In this document: positions 12,564 to 23,730 of the stretch, piece after piece | Layout of the letters: every line of letters begins with the position of its first letter | Position numbering within the stretch: the first letter of the stretch is position 1 | Assembly: GCA_963920665.1 (NCBI GenBank) | Contig: OY987263.1 | Location: forward strand, 36,754,547-36,818,546 | Source of the DNA: Straminergon stramineum | Lineage: Eukaryota; Streptophyta; Bryopsida; Hypnales; Calliergonaceae | Length of the DNA stretch: 64,000 bases | Direction: 5' to 3' | Program-made: the position numbers and the translations under genes | The notes under the pieces: generated by a model | What the model was told of the DNA's origin: nothing | Seen by the model: only the letters and a program-made list of their open reading frames with translations | Database searches by the model: none

Positions 12564-13941
12564 GGATTAAGACTACCCATGGAATATAATGGATGCCCTC
12601 CATTATTTTGTTATGATGCTTAAAAGTCACCTTTATTCTCGTACTCACATCTTCACATGTAGCATTTGTCAATGCAAAGCCTCCTCAAAGTGCTTCGCCT
12701 CCTTATGGTGCTTTAGAGCCAACAAGCTTTGGGAATATATGAATTCTCCTTTGCAATATAGTTTCATTCTTTTTGAATCAAATGCTTTTATGAAAGTGCA
12801 ATTTTTTTGTATTTCTGACTTGCATTTGTATATACAAAAGCCTTATATGATTGCAACGTTTTGAAGACCTAAATTGCTTCAAAACACTTATATCCAAAGC
12901 AAGACTAAAATCTTTATTTGTATTCTTTAATAAGTCCAATTGTTCATTTGTTCAAGTGCATCCTCCCTAAGTTTTTGAGTGAATGTCCCCACCCATTACA
13001 AGTTCGGTATGTCTAAACTTCAAAATGTATTTTTTCTAGCCCTTTCAGCCTAAAGGTGAAGTTTTATCTTTTTAATCTTTTAGAAAAAAACATATATCTT
13101 CTGCAACTTGTGCATTTAGTAGCTATGTTGGAAAATGGGTTGAAAATACATGTAAGAAACTGAAATCCCAAACACTTTCATATTCATCTTTACAAAAAAT
13201 TATAATGGTATTTGATGAAAGAGAAATCTAAATCGCTAATAACATTGACAATAATTTGAGAATTGTAATTACCAATGGTGGGAATGTTCTACTAAGCAAC
13301 ATATATCTTCCATTTTTATTTTTCTATGGAAAGTTTGGCAAAATTGAGTTCAAAAAAAGACTTGATATGTTTTTTCTACCTTCACTATCTTGAAAATAAA
13401 ACTCCTTGTATTATAACTTTCAATTCATTATTCAAAATTGAATGGTTCAAATGTTTTTGTATAGGTATCAATCTAAAAAATCAAATAAATTTAATTACAA
13501 AAAAATTAGAGTATATTTTAGGTTGTTGCTTCAACATTGAAATTGGAAAAAAAAACATATAGCTTTTGCAATATTTATTGGAATGACATGGACCAAAGCT
13601 TGGCATATACTTTTGAATGATTAGCATCCATTCCAAAGATTTCATACCAAAAATTGAAATTATGAAGTCAAGAGAGTCCGCTTGCCAGAGTCCATATAAG
13701 CATATTACATCTAAACAAGTAATTTTTCAAGTTCAATAGTCGATCCTCCAAGAATCCTAATGAATGAAATTTAGCTAACTAAGAATATTTTAATATGAAA
13801 TTATTTAAAACTCAACTTTCTAAAATGAAAGAAAAAATCTCCTTTGGAAATCACTAATACTCAATCCAAAATGAATTTCAGAAGAATTTTTTAATTCCAA
13901 TTTTTATTGATAAACATAGCATTAGAGAAAAAATGGGGCGT

Positions 13942-14186
13942 CTAAAGGCCAACAATGCTAAAATGTGAGCCCAAGAATGTGAGCTTGTGAGCATTGAGCC
14001 TATCGGTTATAGGTACCTATAATATAAATACCACACACTATAGAAGGTGTATGTATCATAAACACCTATAATATGGGTATTTGTAACATATATACTCTAT
14101 AATTATAGATGGTTTCAAGTATCTTAGGCTCATGGGCTCACATTCCTATGCTCACATGATAGCAACCATCCTCTAAAGGCCAACAA
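13942..14186. mobile_element. Inverted-repeat insertion flanked by 14-bp direct repeats
   Basis: CTAAAGGCCAACAA occurs at 13942-13955 and again at 14173-14186. The sequence between has inverted ends: ATGTGAGC..GAATGTGAGC on the left, and its complement around 14130-14160 on the right. The corresponding place in copy B lacks it. The direct repeats are long for an ordinary target duplication, so the mechanism is uncertain. Confidence 0.55.
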
Positions 14187-14232
14187 AGTTAGATCAACAA
14201 TCTTAATTTTTTTTAATAAAAATTAATTAATT

Positions 14233-14273
14233 TATATATATATATATATATATATATACATACATACATACAT
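14233..14273. repeat. TA / CATA microsatellite
   Basis: A run of TA units passes into CATA units. Directly visible. Confidence 0.9.
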
Positions 14274-15584
14274 ATTTATTTATTTTTTAAATTATGAAAA
14301 AAACTAATTGAAATTTGACTTGGCATCTGAAAATATTAATCTGACAAGGCACCTACAATATGACATGGCACCTCCAAAACTAGTGTGCCTTGTGCCATTG
14401 CCATAGTCAAAATAAAAGTAAAAGTAATTTCTTAATTACTTAATTCATAGAAACTTTGAAATTCGATATCTTTCCCACCATAGGTTAAAATGTGACAAAA
14501 TAAAGCCCACGCACCCTTCCTCACAAGGAGCTTTTTGATAGTACCAAGTACACGACCAAGGAATGCACGTTCCATGAGATCTCACCATGACAAACAAACA
14601 AAACAAAACAAACTAACAACCTTACTTAAGGTATGGATATTAAATTTTTCTTTGGCCCTTTGGGAGAATTGGTCTTGAGTCTAACAACCATTTTTAGTCC
14701 CCAAATTTTCTATAATGTCAAAATAGTGGGGTGGTAGATCCAACCAAGTAGATGTAATCTATTAATCTTAAATTACAACTTCTTGTTGAATTTTATTGCT
14801 AAATCAATTTTTGCATTTCTACTTTAGATTGCATCTTGACATATTTATATTTTACTATGCATATATGGACTAACTATAGACCACAAAGACAAACTTCAAA
14901 ATCCTTCATTTTGTATGCACCCATTGGCCTTTATTTTAGAATTAAAATTTCCATTTTCAAATCATATGTCTCTTGTAAGTCATAAAAGTTTCAGATTATT
15001 TTGTGGAGATTAGAAATTGTTATGAATATTTTTTTTTTAAAAGTGAAGAATTTTCATATTATATGCAAAAATATGCTTAAAAGATATGAAAATTTGTATT
15101 ATGGTGTATTAAGAGATCATGGTATAAACTGCATTTTCATATCATTCTATATTTAGAAATTTTGTTATACAATATTTGCCCAAAATTATAACAAAATATT
15201 TATTATTTGGAACTTTTAAAGTTTTCAAGTAGAATAGAAAACTAGAAGTAGAAGCTTCAATTTTTAATTTGTCTAAAACCAAATAGATTGATTTCAAATG
15301 TCAAAGTAAAAAATGAAGAACATTCAAGAAGCCAAAACTAAGTGCTTATAAAATACAATAGGTAGGTATACACCTGTGGTAAAGTCTCACATAGAGTTAT
15401 TAATAGCATTTGGTCTCCTGTTGACATTCTTAATCAAGCAAAAAGCCTCCTACTTTACCTTACAAAAAGCCCAAATATCTAAGAAAATGTACCTTCGAAA
15501 GGTTAAGGATGTCAGGCTTCTTGGAGTCACACTAATGATGATTCATCCATTGAGCTGATATTCTGTTGTGTGTTTCGACGGAGT

Positions 15585-16695
15585 GTTTATCCCCTAAAGG
15601 ACCATTGTCCCCTCTGATAATAAATGAAAATTTGAATAGGTTCCTAAGATCTCAATATTTGGTATGATTTTTGCAAACTTTTTATGAAAATTGAAAACAT
15701 ATTAGCTGCATGGTGATATAATTTTTATTTGAATTGGTACTAGGGAGCAAAAATTATGCCACGAAAGGCACAAAATAGAATTCACCAAGCAACAAATCAA
15801 ATAAAAAATTTGAAAAAATTTGAAAAAATATATGAATTGAATTTTTATTTATTAGAGATTAAATTTTTGTCTATTTAGAAAGATTTGACTCATTCCATTT
15901 GGATTAGTGATGTGAAAGTTATGGATCATCTTGTTTTCAGGTAATTATATCATCTTTGTGAAAAAAATAATGTATTAGATATATTTTTGAAATCAATTTT
16001 CATAATTTTTCCCAAAAAAGGTTCTATAAGGTTTTGTTTTCTTACTAGAACAATCTCACTATTGGGATTGGTGTATTTCAATTCTACGTTAAAGCTAGGA
16101 ATAATTGAGTTTTTCCATCAATCTTCTACCTATTTCTTACTTAATGCTTTCCTATCTTATGAAAATCAAGCCGTTTTTTTGCCTAGATTTCCAATTTAGT
16201 TCTTCAACATCAAAAATTATAAAATCGAGGTGTGTACACAAAAAAATTTAGTTGAAAAGATTTAGAGTCTTATAATCTAGTCATGCAAGGTGCAAGAGAT
16301 TCCATTTTGTTTACTTTAGATGCATATATCTAGCAATCTACAATGTCAAAGTTTTTGAAATTTCTTTCATACAATTTCATACTACATTAAAAACATATTT
16401 TGTGTCATCCATATTGACTAATTACTCAAGGTTATAACCCTTAAAAAAGAGAAGAATATTTTTACTAGAGCGTACTAGATATCATTACTATTATTAAAAA
16501 AAGTATATATACATATATAATTGATAGAAATATTCATCAAGTATAAAAATTTTGAGTAATTTTAAATCAATTAGTGTAGCTGAAACTACATGCAATTTTT
16601 AATATAGTAAACTTTTAGTGCAACTTGAGAATAGGATCCTATGGTTAAATATGCAAAAGATCAAATATTTAAAAGACCTTGGTCCTCTAGAAGTA
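15585..16695. mobile_element. Ancient TTAA-family relic
   Basis: The left end CCCCTAAAGGACCATTG follows TTTAT. In copy B the same position (48150) still reads TTAACCCCTCAAGGACC. The right end near 16660-16690 reads GACCTTGGTCCTCTAGAAGT, a degenerate inverse of the terminus. The interior carries CTCATTCCATTTGGATTAG and other modules shared with the younger family A elements. It predates the A/B duplication. Confidence 0.4.
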
Positions 16696-16989
16696 AAGGA
16701 ACCCCACCCTTCATTGCTTTAGAATGTTATGATTTGATTTTAATTTTCTTTACTTTTTTCTCCAAAGGTTCATGATTCCTTCAAATTATTACTAAAATAT
16801 TTGAAATCTTTATGACTTCAAGTAGACATTTTCATTCATCTTTGAAAAAGAAAAAGAAAATTCTAATACCAAGGTTCATGACTCTATACAATATATCTCT
16901 AAAATCAATATTTAGGTACATTGAAGAAATGATTTTAGGAACTCTACCCAAAAAACTTGGACCCTTCATAACTTATGCATGCAACAATG

Positions 16990-18245
16990 TATGGGGAGTA
17001 ACGGCACTTAGTTATGAGCGAACTAGTTGATTTTGATAATTTCCAAACAAGGTAGAAAAGTATAGGAAGTGGTTTTGAATGGAAAAAAAAGGAGATTTTT
17101 GGAAATAGATTGGGTAAGAAAAAAAAGACTTTGGCAATTTTGTCGTCTGTCCTAGGAGTTTGTAGGAAAATTACCGATTTACATGCTTCTTTTACAATGG
17201 GTAGCCGAATGGGCCCATGCTTTCTAGGGAATTATTTTGACATGTATAGAGAATTTTTTTGTAGTATACTTAGTGTGTTATACTTTGCTCACAACATCTA
17301 ACATAATTGGCCTTAAGTACATAGGATTCCCAAACAAGTAAAATAATTAAGTCTGAAAATTTGGAAGCAATTGTCTTTTGCTGTTGGGACTTGGAAAAAA
17401 TTCTAGAATATTGAATTTATGATACTTGACTTGTAGTACTAACCAGCCTTTGGAAAATACTTGGACCCTTTTTGGATTCTTGTATTTTTCGAAGGCTACA
17501 TCCTTGCCCCTACGATAGTAGGGGCTTCACCAAGTTCAACTCCTATCAAGGATACTCTATGAAAAAAATTGGAAGTGAAAGATAAGAACACTTTAACCAA
17601 AAAAATGGGGAGTGAAAAAAAATCCATTGCTAGAACGCAAAACCGGCCCCATTTTTGACATTTAGGAAAGCAGCAAATTGAAAAACAAAAACGGCGACTA
17701 ATTGCCTAATTCCATTAGGAAATAGGGGATGACAACCAATAAAATTTACACCCTCTAGGCCCACTTTGGGGTAAAATTTGAAAAATCCAAGCCACCTTCT
17801 AGAAGCTAGGAAATTCTTCGATTTTCCTATAGAACTCCCCGGATTGTGGCATGCAGTTTCCAAATCATTAGAGAAAGTTTGGACTCTCTGGAAGGCTGCC
17901 AAGAAGTGCCATTAGGGACCCTCACTGTATTACATTTATTTTGTTTGTAGAACTTTTCCCCTATTTCTGCACTTCATCACTTCCAATTGTCAGTGCATTC
18001 ACTGTCAAGTACTATTAGTTAGGGTTGTGACAAGTGTTGTCTTGATATTTGAAAGCCCCCCTAAGCACCTCCCTTTGACAATTGTTGAATAGAAAACTGA
18101 AATATACTTTTGGAACTCCCAATATTCACACAAGGTGAATCTTTGTTTTGTCAGAAAATTCCCTCTCTTGAGTAGCTTCAATAGGCTCCACAAATAGATT
18201 GGTTTGTCAAACCCTAGTAGCCCTCCGGAGAGTCCAAACTTTCTC
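16990..18245. other. Copy A-specific insertion of unknown type
   Basis: Copies A and B agree up to CTTCATAACTTATGCATG (about 16983) and again from TCTTTAATGCGTTGGAACC (about 18257; copy B about 51570). The ~1.26 kb between is present only here. Inside, AGAAAGTTTGGACTCTC (about 17873) is repeated inverted as GAGAGTCCAAACTTTCT (about 18228). I could not assign a transposon class and see no credible gene. Confidence 0.5.
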
Positions 18246-18530
18246 TAATGTGTTACATTCTTTAATGCGTTGGAACCCCCTTTTCACTTCCCAACAAGGA
18301 AATATGAAAAAAATTCCAGTCTTCTCATTGTTAAAAGTGTCGGTTTTGCGGGTATCACCTTTTGTCAGAATGCTCCGGGAATACTAACACTTACTGGCTA
18401 CTGCACTTTGACCATGACCGTGCATGTGCCATTCAACTATGGCAGACCGTGACTGTATAAGGTAACCAGGAAAGGTCCCAGACCCTCCCTATGGATTGGC
18501 CTTCCTAGCAAAGTTCAGCACAAACATTCC

Positions 18531-18537
18531 TATAAAA
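18531..18537 (+). promoter_or_regulatory. TATA-box candidate for SDR1 (distal)
   Basis: TATAAAA in CATTCCTATAAAATCCACG, preceded by ATTGGCCTTCCTAGCAAAG. That upstream block is shared with SDR2 (TGGCCTTCAAGCAA just before its TATA) and with SDR3, where this motif has become TACAAAA. Conservation of this core promoter block argues it is the ancestral one. It lies about 880 bp before the ATG, of which 380 bp are the inserted element at 18690. Confidence 0.5.
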
Positions 18538-18689
18538 TCCACGCAGCCTAACCAATAAACTCAGCATTCGTAGCTCTGTTCACCTGAAACCGCAGTTGTG
18601 AGAAATCTGTGCAGCCTAATTCGCAATTTTCACTGTGACGCAGAGGTCTAGCCAGAGACGTACTTGAGTTCCCCTTGAATTTACGCTGA

Positions 18690-19069
18690 GTAAGGTAGGA
18701 ACATCCATAACTGTCATTTTAAGCAATTCAGCGTAGTTGGGGTCAAATTTTTCAACAAAAAATATTTTTTCAGTGTTAGCAATTGAAAATCATGAATTTA
18801 AAAAAAAAAATAGAATGTTTGGATAAGGCATCTAATTTCTATGAATTTTCAAAGTAGAACTCCCTAGGGCACCTATAGCCACACTCTACTAAATCTGCCT
18901 TGATTCTAGCACCAAAATCTGAAAAAATCAGAGCTTACCAACCACAATTAAGTATGGAGATGGTTTCAAGGTACTTTGAAGACGATTGCAAGGTACATTA
19001 GGGAACACTTTGAGGGAATTCTACTCTCAACTGTGGGTACACTCATGGTTATGGGTGTTCCTACCTTAC
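18690..19069. mobile_element. Inverted-repeat element in SDR1 5' region
   Basis: A 380-bp segment begins GTAAGGTAGGAACATCCATA and ends with its inverse, with one mismatch in about 22 bp. The SDR3 upstream sequence is continuous across this place, running CGCTGAGTGAGTTC into ATTCTCATAAAC. The element therefore inserted after SDR1 and SDR3 separated, or was lost from SDR3. No obvious target duplication. It sits between the two candidate TATA boxes and could alter SDR1 transcription. Confidence 0.7.
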
Positions 19070-19177
19070 CCATTCTCACAAACGACTAGAATACAGTTAC
19101 GTATTCTCCGATTTCCAAAGGGTGAGAGGTACCTGATGCAGATTCGGAGGTGCTGGTAGAAGTTGATTGCTTCCCAC

Positions 19178-19185
19178 TATAAATA
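19178..19185 (+). promoter_or_regulatory. TATA-box candidate for SDR1 (proximal)
   Basis: TATAAATA in CTTCCCACTATAAATACCTG, 224 bp upstream of the SDR1 ATG. The equivalent position in pseudogene SDR3 reads CTTCCCAATAGAATTTCTG, so the motif is lost there. It would give a ~200-base leader. Confidence 0.55.
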
Positions 19186-19408
19186 CCTGTGGCGTTGGAA
19201 ATCTCATTGCAATTTCAACTGTGAGAAAGTAGTGCCCATCGATCGTTCTGATACCAGAAAGGTTATATTAATTACCGACTTTAGCTATTCTAATTTGTGG
19301 AGTGTAGGTTGGCAATTGCTCACTTGTTTTCCTGAGTCCGCGAGGATTCTTGTGGTGGAATTCCGGAAGACATAGCCGCAAAGAGCGAGTGAGAACAGGT
19401 CGAGAATC

Positions 19409-20362
19409 ATGACGTCCAGCGCTCCCCGCATTACCACGCCATTCACCCAAGACTCCACCGCGGCCGAAGTCATACACGGAATCGACCTCACAGGCAAGCG
19501 CGCCATCGTCACCGGCGCCTCCTCGGGCCTCGGCGTGGAGACAGCCCGCGCGCTCGCTTCCGCAGGAGCCGAGGTCACGCTCGCAGTCCGCGATGTCGAA
19601 GCTGGCAAGCGAATCGCCACCGACATCACCTCCAAGACGGGGAACACGAATGTGTTCGTGGCGCCGCTCGACCTAAACAGCCACGCATCCATCACGGCGT
19701 TCACGAAAGCATGGAAAGGCCCGCTGCACATCCTGGTGAACAACGCGGCGATCATGGCGCTTCCTGAGCTCACGCTCACCCCGGAGGGCTGGGAGCAGCA
19801 ATTCGCCACCAACCACCTGGGCCACTTCGAGCTCGCCCTGGGCCTCCACGCCGCCCTCGCCGCAGCCGGGAACGCACGCGTTGTGTCCGTGAGCTCCTCG
19901 GGTCACTGCTTCTCCCCAATTGTGTTCGACGACATCCACTGCGCGAATCGCAAGTACGTGGACTTCGATGCGTACGGGCAGTCGAAGACGGCGAACGTGC
20001 TGTTCGCCGTGGAAGGGAGCAAGCGATGGGCGAAGGACGGCATCACCGTGAATGCCTGCCACCCCGGCGCCATTGAAACGAACCTGGGACGCTACATGAA
20101 GCCCACCCCCCAAATGCAGGAGATTTTAAAGGCTTTGAAGTACAAAAGCGTGGGACAGGGTGCGTCGACGCAAGTGTGGTTGGCGACGTCGCCGCTGGTG
20201 GAAGGGATAGGCGGGCGGTACTTCGAGGACAACAACGAGGCGGAAGTGGTGCCCGGTCTCGAAGCGGGTTACCCTGGTTGCAATCCGCACGCGCTCGACG
20301 CTGAGGACGCTGCGAAACTCTGGGACGTCTCGCTGGAAATGGTGAAGCGAAGGACTGCCTAA
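19409..20362 (+). CDS. SDR1: short-chain dehydrogenase/reductase
   Basis: A 317-residue intronless frame of a normal length for a classical NAD(P)-dependent SDR. It has a Rossmann fold with cofactor motif TGASSGLG at residues 35-42. VRD at 60-62 has an Arg after the second strand that often favours NADPH. Other landmarks are LDL 87-89, NNAA 111-114 (usually NNAG), catalytic Asn135 (ATNHLGH), Ser163 (SVSSSGH), and YGQSK with Tyr189 and Lys193, followed by HPG 218-220. The substrate is unknown; overall it looks like retinol-dehydrogenase/TIC32-like and bacterial 'oxidoreductase' SDRs. No signal peptide or membrane segment is evident, so it is probably soluble. The ATG is chosen because similarity to SDR2 and SDR3 begins there. 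Differences from SDR2 fall largely at third codon positions, which indicates selection on the protein. GC-rich codons contrast with the flanks. Confidence 0.92.
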   Translation: MTSSAPRITTPFTQDSTAAEVIHGIDLTGKRAIVTGASSGLGVETARALASAGAEVTLAVRDVEAGKRIATDITSKTGNTNVFVAPLDLNSHASITAFTKAWKGPLHILVNNAAIMALPELTLTPEGWEQQFATNHLGHFELALGLHAALAAAGNARVVSVSSSGHCFSPIVFDDIHCANRKYVDFDAYGQSKTANVLFAVEGSKRWAKDGITVNACHPGAIETNLGRYMKPTPQMQEILKALKYKSVGQGASTQVWLATSPLVEGIGGRYFEDNNEAEVVPGLEAGYPGCNPHALDAEDAAKLWDVSLEMVKRRTA

Positions 20363-20600
20363 TTTTTGGAAACTTGCTGAAAGCGCGCGCAAAGCATAAA
20401 CCGGTCGAGAAATTGCGCAATTGATACCCGGCCCAGTTGTTGTTCCACTGGGTTTGGTAACCACACTTGAAAGCAACCCAATAAGGATCTGTGGGATCAG
20501 GGTTCGTGTTATTGCACCTTGAGTTTCAAAGTCGCTAGAAAATCACCGGTTGCGATCATGGGCAATGCACATATATATGGAAAGGTTCCACGTACGGTTT

Positions 20601-21445
20601 GAGAACTTAGGATAGATGAATCCAACTGTGCTGCTTAGATAGAATGTAGTTGCATGGCTACAGGTGGTAAGTAATTCAGGTTTAAACAGTTGGGTTGTTT
20701 TTTATGAGTCTTTCCTCGCAGAGCTAGCGATTCCTCACGAATCGAGTTGATCGAGCAACTTAATTAGCAACCTGCAGGCGACAATTCAAGGAATTGGGAT
20801 ACAATCTGATCTCGTAGAATTGGGACTCTCGTAGACTCCATTACCACTGATTTGAAGTTCAGAATGCTTCTCTAAGTTCTGTCTGTATGCTCCCACTTTG
20901 TAACTGTTTATGAATGAAATTTTTTACAATTAATTCGAAAGATGAAATCACATGACTTCTTTAAGTTTTAAAATTTCTAGATTTCTTCGTGAAAATTTGA
21001 AATTGCCAATACTTTTTTTTGAAGTGGAGAAAACTCATATCAAATGCAAAAATAAACTTAAAATATCTGATAATTTTACCACAAGTTTATTTTGTAGTGT
21101 AGAACATCATGGTGTCAACCAAGATTCTCTGTCATTCTACAACTATCAAAACACTAAAACGTGTTTATAGACCCAAAGTTCAAATGGCATGAAATTATTT
21201 AATTTCAAGATTTTTCAAATTCTCAAATCTGTCTGCATACTAGTCTTGATAAGCTTCTGTTCATTAGTTAGGCTCAACTTCAAAAAAGCTCTTTTCGGGG
21301 TTTAAACTCTAATCAAGAGCAAGCAAGTGAAAGTTCCAAACTTACACTAAAAGGATCATTTTTGATGATCCACTTCTGTAGCATGTGGCCATGTGCATCT
21401 CTATAAAAGTCTAAAATATTATAAGAATGTATTTTTCAAACATCA
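20601..21445. other. AT-rich non-coding stretch downstream of SDR1
   Basis: No gene or RNA seen. A long AT-rich block follows the SDR1 3' flank; short open frames here have no recognisable features. Confidence 0.5.
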
Positions 21446-21769
21446 CTACACTAATAATGATATTTAGTGTTTGCAACACTAATTACGAAGCACAACACTA
21501 AATGTCAACAATTCTTCTAGTGTTGTTAACACTAAATGTCAACATAGACACTATTTGTCAACTATTGGATATAAATTTTTTACAAAATTACATTTAGTGT
21601 TACATATTATTTCATCAAATTGTCATGAAAAAAATCTAAATCTAAATCTATGAATTAAAGGGTTGTGAACACAACACTAAATACAAACCAATTGAAATTT
21701 AGAGTAGGTGTAGTAAAAGCTCAGGTAACACTATTAATAACATAACACTAAATATCATTATTAGTGTAG
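21446..21769. mobile_element. MITE with 26-bp perfect terminal inverted repeats
   Basis: It starts CTACACTAATAATGATATTT and ends in the exact inverse (21744-21769). Short AACACTAAAT motifs recur inside. A related end occurs at 33978-34003. The CTACACTA ends recall CACTA elements, but I see no clear 3-bp duplication, so the superfamily is unsettled. Confidence 0.8.
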
Positions 21770-21890
21770 TTTTGAATTCGTTCACGTAACTGCTAAGACA
21801 AATTTCAATGAAAAATGAACTTTTGTCCTCACGTAGCACTTCTCCAAAGTCATCCCAACTCCAATTTTTTGTAGTTGTGGCATTGTAGGT

Positions 21891-22140
21891 TTAACCCCTC
21901 AAGGCCCAAAGAGCCTATTTTGGGCCTCTCACCTATTCAACAAGTCAAAGTTTTAACTTCATTTTCCTACATTCCAAGAAGTATATCTAAGTGAATTTTA
22001 TATTATGATGTTCATATTGAATGAGGAAGTTCAAAAGTACAATTAACATCACGTAATAAGCTTGATGTACAATGCATACTGTCGATCAAATTTCAAACTT
22101 GTCAAAAAGTACAAAAATTGCTTGGACCTACAAGGGTTAA
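21891..22140. mobile_element. TTAA-flanked MITE
   Basis: TTAA at 21891-21894 and 22137-22140 flank a 242-bp core starting CCCCTCAAGGCCCAAAGAG. The right end, read inverted, is CCCTTGTAGGTCCAAGCAA. The ends match the window's TTAA-family pattern, though with several mismatches. Confidence 0.55.
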
Positions 22141-22588
22141 AGCTAGTTATAGTGATGGAATTCAAAGGTTAAATCAGCATGGAAAAAAACTCAATTTTGG
22201 CACTTCCTTCTCAATACTATCCGACCCTCACATATGTTCACTTGATGACAAGATGATACATTGGCAAGTGGACTATGCAGTCATGAAGGCCACCCATAAT
22301 CCTTCTTTGGAAAAAATCCATCCGTGAGCTTCATTCTCCTTCTATAATACCATGTTTTTTTAAGCAACTCATGCTCTAAAAGTCCTCTCTTGTTGCCTAG
22401 GTATATTTTGTATTGGTCAATAGGGTAGGTTCTTCAAGTTCAAGGAAAAGAATTTTAAAAATCGATTTTAATGCTTTTTGAAAATAATGATTTTCAAAAT
22501 TTTGTTTTTGGTAGGATAGAAAATTAATTATTGCATAATATCTCTAATTAATTAAGCTCTCTGTAAAATTCTATTTCAAGAAGGAAAG

Positions 22589-23730
22589 TGTCGCGCCCCT
22601 TAGTGACACTTACCACCTTAAGCTCACTTTCCAAACACTTAGCACCTTAGTGCCACTAAGGTTCACGCTCTCCTAACACTGCACATGCCACGCACCCACA
22701 ATGTTAGGTTCCAACCCAAGTCACGGGGTTCCCCATTCCTCCGTGACTCCCAATCCTTTCCTTCCAATACTTAACTCCCACAAGACACCGGGCATGTCAT
22801 TTGATGACATGGGGCGGAACTTCCATTGATGTCCAAGCAATCGGTGAGGCACTACTCCCACCGGTGCTAACCGCCCTTGAATGGGACCCAACTCCCCACT
22901 AGGCCCAACCCAACTCATTTCGGGACTCACTAATCGGGACTCACTCAACGGGACTCACACCATGGCCTAGTGTAGAGTGGGACACCACCCAACCGGTATC
23001 AAGGAGTGCACAAGCACTCCATGGTAACACACAAGTGGTGGTGAGGCTCCAACACTAACCTCACCACCCGGGGCCACTTAGGCTCACCATGGCACCATCC
23101 GTGAGTGAGGAGGGAGACCACCCCTCCTCATAGTACTCTCTGCGGGATTCGGCAGCCCCCCCCATACTAGAGGTCACCGGGAACCCCCAAGATGCACCCC
23201 ATCTTGGAAGACCACCCATTTCTCCCGATTCGCATTACTTTGGGACTCCCGAACTTCCACCCGGCATAACTTTGCGGTCCGGGATCCAAATCGCACATGC
23301 GACCCCATTTTCGACATCTACGCGACGCGTAGATGCCGATGGACTACTCACTTGCTCCATTCGGACAAGTACTCGCAAAGATATCGCCCTCCAAAGATTC
23401 GGGACACTCCCGCCGCGGCCGGGACACTCCCGCCGCGGCCAGGGCACTCCCGGCGCGACCGGGACACCCCGAACTTTGAACGCCCATAACTTTTGACTCG
23501 CAAGTCCAAATCACGCGTTCTTTGGACGGCTGGAAGCGTCTTCTCAAGACCTTTCCAAGCGTATATCACACGCCCCCAAATTCGTCCGGATCAGAGCGCT
23601 ACATCGCTCTGATCGCTCGGGACTCCTAGTCCCCCTCACCTCATCTCTTGCAAGGCTTGGGGCGTCACCCCCAATGTCCCCCTTGCTCACCAAGGTGGCA
23701 CGGGCACGCCTTGTGATGAGGGTCGTGACA
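22589..23730 (+). mobile_element. Solo LTR with 5-bp target duplication
   Basis: The sequence starts TGTCGCGCCCCTTAG and ends GGTCGTGACA, flanked by GAAAG at 22584-22588 and 23731-23735. TG..CA ends and a 5-bp duplication are typical of plant LTR retrotransposons. At 1142 bp and with no internal region on either side, this is a solo LTR left by recombination. The empty site is visible in the homologous stretch near 6580-6600. It is GC-rich compared with its host DNA. Related LTR pieces lie at 54697-54975 and 55147-56456. Confidence 0.85.
23401..23460 (+). repeat. Three tandem 20-mers inside the solo LTR
   Basis: Three adjacent 20-bp units of the form GGGACACTCCCGCCGCGGCC, the third diverged. 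The related LTR at 55147-56456 does not show this array. Confidence 0.8.

Larger units (their letters stand above)
9600..20600. repeat. Segmental duplication, copy A (ends in SDR1)
   Basis: From about 9600 the sequence aligns in the same orientation with 42420 onward. Landmarks include GCTAAAACAAACAAAAGGTA (about 9690 and 42510), a TCATATTCATCTTTA block, and the SDR promoter and gene. Copy-specific insertions interrupt the match: here at about 10585-11170, 13956-14172, 16990-18245 and 18690-19069. Copy B has a different set. Apart from SDR1 it is AT-rich and non-coding. Boundaries are approximate. Confidence 0.8.

Noticed and set aside
17480..17540. CCCCTAC..GTAGGGG mini-hairpin as a terminator or regulatory site
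   Set aside because: Only a 7-bp stem in non-coding DNA without a neighbouring gene.
22589..23730. Protein-coding gene in the GC-rich block
   Set aside because: Overlapping short frames on both strands with no family. TG..CA ends and GAAAG duplication identify it as a solo LTR.
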